Source of the DNA: Natronosalvus hydrolyticus
Lineage (GTDB): Archaea; Halobacteriota; Halobacteria; Halobacteriales; Natrialbaceae
Direction: 5' to 3'
NCBI GenBank assembly: GCA_025517525.1
Contig: JAOPJZ010000004.1
Span: 62,001-126,000 of the forward strand
DNA: 64,000 nucleotides
This document shows positions 1 through 7,765 of this stretch, in pieces. The notes below the pieces were generated by a model. That model worked only from the letters and a program-made list of their open reading frames with translations, did no database searches and was not told the DNA's origin. The translations under genes were made by a program, and so were the position numbers. The first letter of the stretch is position 1; each line of letters starts with the position of its first letter.

Positions 1-1
1 C

Positions 2-547
2 ATCGCCAAACTGGACAAGTACTTCGAGGATCGTGGCTACTCGACCGTGATGGCCAACGGCGACACCTACCGTGCGGGGGCAAACGAACAGATCGCCGAG
101 CACGCCCGTGCGCGAGACACGAAACTCATCGCCCACGACCAGGGTGGCGACCCCGCCGCCGTTCTCTACGACGCCGTCGAGTACGCCGACGCGAACGAGA
201 TCGACATCGTTCTGGGCGATACCGCAGGGCGACTCCACACGAACGAAGGGCTGATGGACCAACTCGAGAAGATCGGTCGCGTGGTCGACCCCGACATGAC
301 GCTGTTCGTCGACGAAGCCGTCGCCGGCCAGGACGCCGTCAACCGCGCCCGCGAGTTCAACGAGGCTGCCGAAATCGACGGCACAATCCTGACGAAAGCC
401 GACGCCGACTCGAACGGCGGCGCGGCGATTTCGGTCGCCCACGTCACCGGCAAGCCCATTCTGTTCCTGGGCATCGGCCAGGGATACGACGACCTCGAGC
501 GGTTCGACCCCGAAGCGATGGTCGAGCGGTTGCTCGAGGACGAGTAA
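2..547 (+). CDS. ftsY: Signal recognition particle receptor FtsY (C-terminal part, truncated by window edge)
   Basis: SRP-type GTPase that docks the SRP-ribosome complex at the membrane. The frame is open from base 2, so the N-terminal acidic region and the P-loop lie outside the window. Visible motifs are [11 protein letters not shown], the G3 motif DTAGR, the G4 motif TKAD and the C-terminal [14 protein letters not shown] typical of FtsY. The DTYRAGA version and the closing sequence fit the receptor better than SRP54, which would carry a methionine-rich M domain here. The gene stops about 60 nt before the next gene, with a run of six T at about 581-586 that could end transcription. Confidence 0.93.
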   Translation: MAKLDKYFEDRGYSTVMANGDTYRAGANEQIAEHARARDTKLIAHDQGGDPAAVLYDAVEYADANEIDIVLGDTAGRLHTNEGLMDQLEKIGRVVDPDMTLFVDEAVAGQDAVNRAREFNEAAEIDGTILTKADADSNGGAAISVAHVTGKPILFLGIGQGYDDLERFDPEAMVERLLEDE

Positions 548-608
548 TCGGCTCCGGCTTCGGACGGACCGACAGAGGGCTTTTTTCGCGGGCGTCCATA
601 GACTTGCT

Positions 609-992
609 ATGAACGACCCGTTCCCACCACGACTCGTGTTCGACGACGACTGTGGCTTTTGTACCTGGTGTGTCGAGTACGCCGCCGCTCGAGGCGAGTT
701 CGAACTCGTGGGCTTTAGTGACCTCTCACCAGACCAACTCGCGCGACTTCCCGACGAGTACGAATCCTGTTTCCACCTCCTCACCCAGGAACAGGTGTAC
801 TCCTGTGGGGAAGTCCTCGAGGAAGTGGCGCTGCGCCTCGAGACACCCGAACGACTGGCTGCGCTGGCGTTTCGCAAGCTACCAAATCACGAGACGCTGC
901 GCGAGCAGGGGTACCGATTGGTAGCCGACAATCGCGTGCTAGCGGGCAAGGTCGTCAGGAAAGAGCCGTCGGCTCGAACGCGAGAGTCGTAA
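609..992 (+). CDS. DCC-family (DUF393) thiol-disulfide oxidoreductase-like protein
   Basis: A 127-aa protein starting VFDDDCGFCTWCVEY, which contains the Asp-rich run and CxxC pair that define the DCC/DUF393 family. The CGFC motif lies near residue 16. The family is predicted to be thioredoxin-like, but its substrates are mostly unknown. No signal peptide or membrane segment is seen, so it is probably cytoplasmic. The ATG lies 61 nt after the ftsY stop. Family assignment is firm, function is inferred. Confidence 0.85.
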   Translation: MNDPFPPRLVFDDDCGFCTWCVEYAAARGEFELVGFSDLSPDQLARLPDEYESCFHLLTQEQVYSCGEVLEEVALRLETPERLAALAFRKLPNHETLREQGYRLVADNRVLAGKVVRKEPSARTRES

Positions 993-1056
993 TCGCCGCC
1001 CACAGTCGCTCGGGCGTGTAATCGCAGTTCACACCCGCTCGGGCGTGTCGACGATT

Positions 1057-1124
1057 CATACTGTAAGATATTGCGATGATTCGCCGCTGCCATCCGGCGA
1101 ATTTCCTTTGTCCGGCAGTATCAG
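1057..1124. repeat. 68-bp palindromic dispersed element, copy A
   Basis: Starts CATACTGT and ends GGCAGTATCAG, so ATACTG/CAGTAT form terminal inverted repeats. Inside, ATTCGCCG (1079-1086) and CGGCGAAT (1095-1102) form a perfect 8-bp stem. A second copy of identical length, with 59 of 68 positions identical by my count, lies at 29641-29708. Both lie in intergenic DNA 5' to a gene. Confidence 0.75.
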
Positions 1125-1172
1125 TTATATCCTCGAGGGCGCGTGACAGACATCCGTCTGACGGCCCCAGTG

Positions 1173-1181
1173 TATTTAATA
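1173..1181 (+). promoter_or_regulatory. TATA box of the PRC-barrel/NOB1 unit
   Basis: TATTTAATA is centred about 28 nt before the ATG at 1205, the expected position for an archaeal leaderless promoter. Confidence 0.5.
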
Positions 1182-1204
1182 GCCACTAGTCAGTACACCC
1201 AGGT

Positions 1205-1450
1205 ATGAGCGATATACTCGCAGAAAACCTCTCGGGGAAGTCCGTCATGGGATCTGACGGAACGGAACTGGGAATGCTCTACAACATCACCATGGACCTC
1301 AACTCCGGCAAACTCCGGGATCTCGTCGTCGATCCCGACGAACAACTGCCCGCCCACACAGTCGAGTTCGACTCGAACGATGCTGGGCAGTTTCTCGTCC
1401 CCGTGAGTCGTGTACAGGCAGTAAAAGACTACATCGTCGTCCAACGCTAA
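1205..1450 (+). CDS. PRC-barrel domain protein
   Basis: An 81-aa protein that is a single PRC-barrel: the opening ILAENLSGKSVMGSDG and the later KLRDLVVDPD match the small-beta-barrel family also found in RimM and photosynthetic reaction centre subunit H. In archaea such stand-alone PRC proteins occur near RNA-processing and division genes and are thought to be protein- or RNA-binding adaptors. It ends 10 nt before the NOB1 gene, so the two probably share a transcript from the TATA box near 1177. Confidence 0.88.
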   Translation: MSDILAENLSGKSVMGSDGTELGMLYNITMDLNSGKLRDLVVDPDEQLPAHTVEFDSNDAGQFLVPVSRVQAVKDYIVVQR

Positions 1451-1460
1451 CCGTTTCTGC

Positions 1461-1919
1461 ATGTATATTCTCGACTCGTCGGCTTTTATTCACGATTTTC
1501 ACACGACCGAGCAGAAAGCGACGATTCCGCTCGTCCGCGAAGAACTCGAGGGCGAGAGCGTCTACCGCTACGACGCCGAGGAGGGCTCGGGGATGCACAT
1601 CCACATCCCGAACACCGACACGACCGAGAAGGTCAAACGGGCCGCCAAAGAGTCCGGCGACCTCGACGTCCTCTCTGAAACCGACGTTCGGCTCATCGCT
1701 GCCGCGTTCGAACTCGACGGCGTTCTCGTCACCGACGATTACGCGATGCAAAACGTCGCCGAGCGCCTGACGGTCACCGTCGAACCCATCGCTCGAGACG
1801 GCATCGAACAAGAACGCGACTGGCGATATCAGTGCCAGGGCTGTGGTCGTGAGTACGATGAGAACAAAGACCGGTGTCCGATCTGTGGCTCCGACCTGGC
1901 CCGAAAGAACCCACAGTAG
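1461..1919 (+). CDS. NOB1-family endonuclease (PIN domain plus zinc ribbon), rRNA maturation
   Basis: A 152-aa protein with an N-terminal PIN domain (YILDSSAFI with the first catalytic Asp near residue 4, then a DVRLIAAAFELD block and LVTDDYAM carrying the later acidic residues) and a C-terminal zinc ribbon (CQGCGREY...CPICGSD). This is the architecture of archaeal Nob1, which cleaves the 3' end of pre-16S rRNA in the small ribosomal subunit. Cotranscription with the PRC-barrel gene is likely given the 10-nt gap. Confidence 0.9.
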   Translation: MYILDSSAFIHDFHTTEQKATIPLVREELEGESVYRYDAEEGSGMHIHIPNTDTTEKVKRAAKESGDLDVLSETDVRLIAAAFELDGVLVTDDYAMQNVAERLTVTVEPIARDGIEQERDWRYQCQGCGREYDENKDRCPICGSDLARKNPQ

Positions 1920-1953
1920 GCGAAGCGCTCGATTGTCGACGCACCGAGAGATT

Positions 1954-2116
1954 GCGCCGCCTCGAGTGACAACGACAGCGCCGCCTCAAGTGACGACAGT
2001 GTTTCGACCGTCTCGAGCAGCCACAACGTTTGGCTGCCTCGAGTGAGTACTGTGAGTAGAAAGGAACCAGCACAGTGAGTAGAAAGGAACCAGCACAGTG
2101 AGTAGAAAGGAACCAG
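1954..2116. repeat. Two short tandem arrays (24-bp x2 and 23-bp x2.8)
   Basis: Two imperfect 24-bp copies start GCGCCGCCTC at 1954 and 1978. Three 23-bp copies starting GTGAGTAGAAAGG are at 2052, 2075 and 2098, the last one partial. They fill the gap between the convergent NOB1 and histidine kinase genes and end 3 nt from the kinase stop codon. Confidence 0.85.
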
Positions 2117-2119
2117 GTC

Positions 2120-3169
2120 TCACGACGCACGCACGAACTCGAAGCGTGCACCGCCGCTTTCGCTTTCGGTGACGCGAACGTCCCAGCTATGTGCGTCCGC
2201 GACGGCCCGGACGATTGCCAGCCCGAGACCGGAGCCGTCTTCGTCGAAGGAGACGCCCTGCTCGAGGACGGCTTCCCGTCGCTTCGGCGGGATTCCGGGT
2301 CCGTCATCTTCGACGTAAAAGCCGTCGGAAAACGAGCCAATTCGGATGTGAACGTTCTCGCCACCGTGTTCGATCGCGTTCCGAAACAGGTTCTCGAGGA
2401 GCGTCCGGGCACGGCCGGGGTCGACCTGCAGCGTTCGGTTGTCGACGACTTCGTAGCTGGCGGTGGGCGTCTCGACGACCGACCACGCACCGGAAACCAG
2501 ATCGACCAGTTGCGTCGGTTCCGGGTCCTCGACGTGTGAGCCGCTTCGGGCGACAGACAGCGAGTCGTCGATCAGTTCGTCCATTCGCTCGAGGGAGTCG
2601 TCGACGGCCTGCAAGTGTTTCGGGTCGCCCGTCCTGAACGTCTCCCGAAGGCGACCCTGGGCAACCGCGAGCGGGTTACGCAAGTCGTGTGAGACGACGC
2701 TCGCAAACGCTTCGAGACGCGCGCTCTGGCGTCTGGCCTCGCGAGCGGCCTGGCGCTGCTTGATGTCGTAAACGCCGGCAACGGTACCGGCAGCAACCCC
2801 GACGGTGCCGCTCATCAACGTGAGATACAGGGGCGTCGCGACGCCGGTGCCGTGGAGTCGAAGCACGTGCAAGTGAAGTGCCGTCACGAGCGCCGCAGCG
2901 AGAAACCCACCGAGTCCGTACGCAAACACTGTCAACCGGTCGCGGATTCCGACGTCCTGGGCGACCAGCCAGCGGTCGGCAAAGACGACGCCCGTCGCCG
3001 CGACGAGCGGGAACATACTCTCGAGGAGCGCCTGACTCGAGAGGTTCTCGACGGCGAGCCGAAAACCGATAATTGCCGCGAGCACGAGTCCGAGCACCGA
3101 AAGCGGGGAGACTGGCAGTTGCTCACCGAGAGTTCCGACCCAGTCGTCGTCGGCGGAAACGCGTGTCAC
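2120..3169 (-). CDS. Membrane-bound sensor histidine kinase
   Basis: The N-terminal half has several hydrophobic segments (VLGLVLAAIIGFRLAV and others, likely 4-5 membrane helices). It is followed by a HisKA dimerisation helix with the phospho-acceptor in VVSHDLRNPLA and an HATPase domain with N box LFRNAIEHGG, G1 VEDDGPGIPP and G2 GSGLGLAI. No PAS domain is seen. I use the GTG at 3169, because the stretch before it (to the ATG at 3265) is AT-rich, uses atypical codons and has no TATA box 5' of that ATG. The ATG at 3265 is the alternative. No response regulator is adjacent. It is divergent from hisS. Confidence 0.85.
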   Translation of the reverse strand: MTRVSADDDWVGTLGEQLPVSPLSVLGLVLAAIIGFRLAVENLSSQALLESMFPLVAATGVVFADRWLVAQDVGIRDRLTVFAYGLGGFLAAALVTALHLHVLRLHGTGVATPLYLTLMSGTVGVAAGTVAGVYDIKQRQAAREARRQSARLEAFASVVSHDLRNPLAVAQGRLRETFRTGDPKHLQAVDDSLERMDELIDDSLSVARSGSHVEDPEPTQLVDLVSGAWSVVETPTASYEVVDNRTLQVDPGRARTLLENLFRNAIEHGGENVHIRIGSFSDGFYVEDDGPGIPPKRREAVLEQGVSFDEDGSGLGLAIVRAVADAHSWDVRVTESESGGARFEFVRAS

Positions 3170-3370
3170 GAGTGCCCGGACTATTTGGGCAGGTATCAAT
3201 CTACGGGACGTTCTCACGAGAGCGACGTTCGAATAAATGCAGATATGGCGTGAATCAAAGTCCATATATCCAGACCAGGTGTGAGAGCCTCGAGGCACCA
3301 GTCTGAAGGGCGATGATGTAGGGGTCGACCCGGTTGGGACAACATCCACAGCGTCCAGTCCCTCGAACGA

Positions 3371-3380
3371 CATACAAAAG
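3371..3380 (+). promoter_or_regulatory. TATA box of hisS
   Basis: CATACAAAAG is centred about 29 nt before the hisS ATG at 3405, consistent with a near-leaderless transcript. Confidence 0.4.
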
Positions 3381-3404
3381 TGTGCCCTCACCAAACCCCA
3401 ACCC

Positions 3405-4703
3405 ATGTACGATGGAATCAAGGGGTTTCGTGATTTCTACCCCGGCGAGATGGCCGCGCGTCGGGCCGCGATGGACACCCTCGAGGAGACAGCGCGTCGT
3501 TACGGCTTCCGTGAGATCGGAACGCCAGCACTCGAGCGCGCCGAGATGTGGACGGACAAAAGCGGCGACGACATCGTCGACGAACTGTACGCCTTCGAAG
3601 ACCAGGGAGGCCGCCACGTCACCCTCACCCCGGAGCTGACGCCGACAGTCGCGCGGATGGTCGTCGCCAAACAGCAGGCACTCTCGAAACCGATCAAGTG
3701 GTTCTCGACCCGACCGTTCTGGCGCTACGAGCAGGTCCAGCAGGGCCGCCAGCGCGAGTTCTACCAGACAAACGTCGACATCTTCGGCTCGAGCGCGCCC
3801 GAAGCTGACGCCGAAGTGCTCGCCTGGGCGGCCGACGCCCTGACTGGACTCGGACTCACCGACGAGCACTTCGAGTTCCGTATCTCCCACCGTGATATCC
3901 TCGGCGGCGTCCTCGAGTCATACGACGCCGACGTCGACGTTACCGCAGCGATTCGCGCCGTCGACAAGTCCGACAAGATCGAAGCCGGCGAGTATCACGG
4001 CCTGCTCGCCGACGCCGGCCTCCCGTACGACGACGCCGTCCAGTTCGCCGACCTGATCGCGAGTGGCGACCTCGAGGCGGTCGTCGAGTTTTCCGACACC
4101 GAACGCGTGAGCGACGCCGTCGAGAACTTACAGAACGTGCTGGCGGCCGCCGCCGATTTCGGCGCGCGCGAGTACTGTACGATTTCGCTCGAGACCGCCC
4201 GCGGCCTGGATTATTACACGGGCGTCGTCTTCGAGTGTTTCGACTCGACGGGGTCGGTTTCACGGTCGGTCTTCGGCGGCGGCCGCTACGACGACCTGAT
4301 CGAATCCTTTGGCGGTCAGCCGACCCCCGCCGTTGGCGTTGCACCCGGGCATTCGACCCTCCCGTTGCTCATGCAACGAGCAGGCGTCTGGCCCGAGGAG
4401 ACGATTTCGACCGACTACTACGTCCTGTCGGTGGGTGACACCCGCACCGAGGCAACCCGGATTGCCCGCGACCTGCGAGCGAACGGTCACGTCGTCGAGA
4501 CCGACGTCGCCGGTCGTTCGTTCGGTGCACAGCTGGGTTATGCCGATTCAATCAACGCCGAAACGACGATTATCGTCGGCGAGCGCGACCTCGCGAACGA
4601 CGAAATCACGGTCAAAGCGATGGACTCGGGCGATGAGGCCCAGGCCCCAGTCGATGCCTTCCCCGGCGATCTCGAGCGGCCGACGGTCGACGATTTCGAG
4701 TGA
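3405..4703 (+). CDS. hisS: Histidyl-tRNA synthetase
   Basis: A 432-aa class II aminoacyl-tRNA synthetase that charges tRNA-His. The opening GIKGFRDFYPGEMAAR is typical of HisRS. Motif 2 is visible in FSTRPFWRYEQVQQGRQREF, the histidine-specific signature in LETARGLDYYTGVVFE, and motif 3 in GGGRYDDLI...PAVGVAPG. A C-terminal anticodon-binding domain follows (YYVLSVGDTRTEATRIAR...TTIIVGERDL). Length and domain order are normal for the family. Confidence 0.97.
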   Translation: MYDGIKGFRDFYPGEMAARRAAMDTLEETARRYGFREIGTPALERAEMWTDKSGDDIVDELYAFEDQGGRHVTLTPELTPTVARMVVAKQQALSKPIKWFSTRPFWRYEQVQQGRQREFYQTNVDIFGSSAPEADAEVLAWAADALTGLGLTDEHFEFRISHRDILGGVLESYDADVDVTAAIRAVDKSDKIEAGEYHGLLADAGLPYDDAVQFADLIASGDLEAVVEFSDTERVSDAVENLQNVLAAAADFGAREYCTISLETARGLDYYTGVVFECFDSTGSVSRSVFGGGRYDDLIESFGGQPTPAVGVAPGHSTLPLLMQRAGVWPEETISTDYYVLSVGDTRTEATRIARDLRANGHVVETDVAGRSFGAQLGYADSINAETTIIVGERDLANDEITVKAMDSGDEAQAPVDAFPGDLERPTVDDFE

Positions 4704-4784
4704 GTACTGCTCGAAACCATCGGCGTCGCTCGAGGGCGTCGTTCAACGTCGGCTTTGGTCCCGCTACACAGTTGTCGGCTCTTT

Positions 4785-4802
4785 CCACGGCCAAAGCCGT
4801 GG
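4785..4802. repeat. Hairpin resembling an IS200/IS605-type end (solo)
   Basis: CCACGGC CAAA GCCGTGG is a perfect 7-bp stem followed by GCATCCTCCGTG. The hairpin and the sequence after it resemble the downstream end of the tnpB element at 15.1 kb (hairpin then CTTCCCGTG), but no transposase remnant is visible here. Possibly a vestigial end, otherwise a terminator for hisS. Confidence 0.35.
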
Positions 4803-4880
4803 GCATCCTCCGTGTATTTCTGTGACTCCGTCAGTCGAAACAGACGTATGAATTTTTGCCGGTTCTATCGTAGGGTAGCT

Positions 4881-5546
4881 ATGGCGACAATCGCTACCTT
4901 CCAGCTACCACTCGAGGGGTTTCCACTCGGTGTCGGCATCGCCGGTGACCGCTCGATTCGCGTCGAACTCGAGCGAGTCGTCCCGACCGAGGGCGTCAAC
5001 ATCCCGTTTTTTTGGGTCTGGAACTGTACCGATTTCGACGCCTTCGAACGACGGGTCCGTGATACCGATGCCGTTCAGTCGGTGACGGTGTTGACCGAAG
5101 CCGAGGATGGGCGGCTGTATCGCGCCCGGTGGAGCGACGCTGTCGAGGGATTCCTCTCCGGGATAACGGAACTCGGGGCAACGCTACTCAACGGCGCTGG
5201 TACCCGTGACGGCTGGCGGTTCGAGCTCCGATTCGACGAGCGTTCGACCGTCCGAACGTTTCTCGAATACTGCCAGGAACAGGCGGTTCCGGTCGAACTC
5301 ACCCGGCTCTACACGCCACAGGAAGCCTCCGCTCGGGATCGCTATTCGCTCACCGACGAGCAACGAGAAACCATCCGGCTAGCGTACGAGCGAGGCTACT
5401 TCGACGAACCCAGAGAGATAACGCAGGCGCAGTTGGCCGAAGCGTTCGACATTAGCCAGCGGGCGGTCTCGAGGCGCCTCCAGCGAGGGCTCTCCCGGCT
5501 GATCGCCGAGACGATTGCGGTCGATGCAGACTCGAGCGAGCGGTAA
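4881..5546 (+). CDS. Bat-type helix-turn-helix transcriptional regulator
   Basis: A 221-aa protein with an N-terminal beta-rich sensor-like domain of the bacterio-opsin-activator type (residues about 1-155) and a C-terminal HTH_10 domain (LTDEQRETIRLAYERGYFDEP ... QAQLAEAFDISQRAVSRRL). The Ser-Gln-Arg recognition helix region looks intact. The ATG at 4881 is chosen over GTG/ATG codons further back (from 4755) because it begins the conserved ATFQLPLEGF domain start. A HalOD1-domain gene follows on the same strand after 214 bp, an arrangement repeated at 45 kb. Confidence 0.9.
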   Translation: MATIATFQLPLEGFPLGVGIAGDRSIRVELERVVPTEGVNIPFFWVWNCTDFDAFERRVRDTDAVQSVTVLTEAEDGRLYRARWSDAVEGFLSGITELGATLLNGAGTRDGWRFELRFDERSTVRTFLEYCQEQAVPVELTRLYTPQEASARDRYSLTDEQRETIRLAYERGYFDEPREITQAQLAEAFDISQRAVSRRLQRGLSRLIAETIAVDADSSER

Positions 5547-5760
5547 GATGTCGTCCCGAGCGAGGGCGTATCGATTTCGAGGCGAGGGTTCGGGACCCCT
5601 CTTCAATGCGTTCTACTGAGACGGGGTGTGGTCACATATGCAGCTGGCATCGGGACTAGTAGATGTCGAAACAAAGTCTGTTGGCAGTGTCCACGCCGTC
5701 CGATAGGGGGGACGGGAACGAAGCCATCGCGACCGTAGCACTGAAACGGGTGACCGCACC

Positions 5761-6108
5761 GTGATTTTTCCCGGTGACGAATCCGATGATACCGATACCG
5801 AAGACGGAACGATCAGTTCGACATACGTCGCCGAATCGCTATCGGTCGAGATGAGTCCCGAAACGGAGGGTCTCGCGACCAGCATCATTGAGGCAACCGC
5901 GACGATTACCGACCAGTCGATACTCGACCTCGAGCCGCTGTACACCGTGATCGACCCGGACGCACTCGAGACGCTGTTCTGTAACCGAGTCGACGGTAAG
6001 AGATTTGGGGAAGTGTCGTTCGCCTACAGCGGGTGTGCGGTCACCGTCACCGACGGCGAACGGGTTACGGTTACGCGACAGCCGGTTGACGCGGCGGCCG
6101 ACGATTGA
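5761..6108 (+). CDS. HalOD1 (halobacterial output domain 1) protein
   Basis: A 115-aa protein with an acidic N-terminus and a C-terminal HalOD1 domain: LEPLYTVIDPDALETLF followed by the strands VSFAYSGCAVTVTDGERVTV. HalOD1 often forms the output module of haloarchaeal two-component proteins, and stand-alone copies have no proven role. The start is GTG. The frame is open back to a TAG at 5704 but has no ATG before the domain. It follows the Bat-type HTH gene and may act with it, although the 214-bp gap suggests a separate promoter. Confidence 0.75.
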   Translation: MIFPGDESDDTDTEDGTISSTYVAESLSVEMSPETEGLATSIIEATATITDQSILDLEPLYTVIDPDALETLFCNRVDGKRFGEVSFAYSGCAVTVTDGERVTVTRQPVDAAADD

Positions 6109-6192
6109 TACGTTCTACGGTAACTGCGACAGGGGAAACTATCATCAGGCGAGCCTAGAGCCTTTTGCCACCGGTTCGCGTAGCTATCGGGG

Positions 6193-7683
6193 ATGGCAGC
6201 GACCAGACCGAACGTCCTCTTCGTGCTGACCGACCAGGAACGCTACGACTGTACGGCCTCGGATGGCCCCGCCGTCGACACTCCCGCGTTCGACCGACTC
6301 GCAGCGTCCGGCGTCCACTTCACCCAGGCGTTTACGCCGATCAGTATCTGTACCAGCGCTCGAGCCTCGCTGCTCACCGGACAGTTCCCCCACGCTCACG
6401 GGATGTTGAACAACTGCCACGAGGACGACGCGATACAGGCGAATCTCGACCCCGACGTGCCCACATTTTCCGAAGACCTTCGAGCCGGTGGCTACGACCT
6501 GACCTACACCGGCAAGTGGCACGTCGGTCGTGACGGTACGCCGGAGCGCTTTGGTTTCCGGTATCTGGGCGGGAGCGACGTCCACCACGACGACCTGGAT
6601 ACGGCCTTTCGCGAGTATCGAAACGCCAGGGAGACCCCACTCGGGCAAACCTCACTCGAGGAGGAGGTCTACACCCACGACGACCCCGAAAACGGCACGC
6701 TCGTCGCCGCGAAAACGCCGGTCGACGTCGAGGATACGCGGGCGTACTTCCTCGCCGAGCGGACCATCGAGGCCCTCGAGGCACACGCGAACGGGACCGC
6801 GAGGGGGTCGGAAAGCGAAGCGGAGACGGCGAGCGACGACAGGGATGCGGACAGACCGTTTTTCCACCGTGCGGACTTCTACGGACCACACCACCCCTAC
6901 GTCGTCCCGGAACCGTACGCCTCGATGTACGACCCCGGCGACATCGACCCCTGGGACAGCTACGCCGAAACATTCGACGGCAAACCCGCAGCACACGAGG
7001 AGTTCCTGTCCTATCGCGGCGTCGACGACTTCGACTGGGACACCTGGGCGTCTGCCGTCGCGAAATACTTCGGGTTCGTCACCCTGCTCGACCACCAGTT
7101 CGGTCGCATCCTCGACACCCTCGACGACCTGGGACTCGAGAAAGACACCGTCGTCGTCCACGCGTCCGACCACGGCGATTTCACCGGCTCACACCGCCAG
7201 TTCAACAAGGGACCGCTGATGTACGACGAGACCTACCACATCCCCCTGCAGGTGCGCTGGCCCGGCGTCACCGAACCGGACACGACCTGTGACCTGCCCG
7301 TCCACCTGCACGACCTGGCCCCAACGTTCCTCGAACTAGGCGATCAGCCGATTCCCGACACGATGCAAGCCCGCAGTCTGATACCGCTCCTCGAGGGCAA
7401 GCGACCGGACGACTGGCAGGAGTCGGTGTTCGCTCAGTATCACGGCGAGGAGTTCGGACTCTACACCCAGCGGATGGTCCGCACCCCAGCGTACAAGTTC
7501 GTCTACAACGGCCCCGACCGCAACGAGCTATACGACCTGGAGGCCGACCCCGACGAACTCCAGAATCTGGTCGACCACCCTGCCTACGAAGACGTTCGAA
7601 CGTCGATGGCCGAGCGCTTGCTCGAGTGGATGCACCGAACCGAGGACCCGAATCGAAAGTGGGTTCCAGATACGATCATTTAA
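6193..7683 (+). CDS. Sulfatase with Cys-type (formylglycine) active-site motif
   Basis: A 496-aa alkaline phosphatase-superfamily hydrolase. RPNVLFVLTDQERYD carries the first metal ligand. CTSARASLLTG near residues 53-63 has the Cys that is normally matured to formylglycine and the paired Arg. DHGDFTGSHRQFNKG carries later metal ligands. It has no signal peptide, so it is predicted cytoplasmic. The substrate could be a sulfated sugar or lipid. It lies tail to tail with a second sulfatase-fold gene 82 bp away. Confidence 0.9.
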   Translation: MAATRPNVLFVLTDQERYDCTASDGPAVDTPAFDRLAASGVHFTQAFTPISICTSARASLLTGQFPHAHGMLNNCHEDDAIQANLDPDVPTFSEDLRAGGYDLTYTGKWHVGRDGTPERFGFRYLGGSDVHHDDLDTAFREYRNARETPLGQTSLEEEVYTHDDPENGTLVAAKTPVDVEDTRAYFLAERTIEALEAHANGTARGSESEAETASDDRDADRPFFHRADFYGPHHPYVVPEPYASMYDPGDIDPWDSYAETFDGKPAAHEEFLSYRGVDDFDWDTWASAVAKYFGFVTLLDHQFGRILDTLDDLGLEKDTVVVHASDHGDFTGSHRQFNKGPLMYDETYHIPLQVRWPGVTEPDTTCDLPVHLHDLAPTFLELGDQPIPDTMQARSLIPLLEGKRPDDWQESVFAQYHGEEFGLYTQRMVRTPAYKFVYNGPDRNELYDLEADPDELQNLVDHPAYEDVRTSMAERLLEWMHRTEDPNRKWVPDTII

Positions 7684-7765
7684 GACGGAATTGGGGGCTA
7701 TATACGTTCGTCAAAGACGAAAACCGGATGCCGAATGCAGTCATCACCGACCCCGCGCGAGCACG

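Noticed and set aside
3170..3421. N-terminal extension of the histidine kinase to 3265 or 3421
   Set aside because: The longer forms overlap the hisS start or run through AT-rich DNA with unusual codons and no TATA box placed for them.
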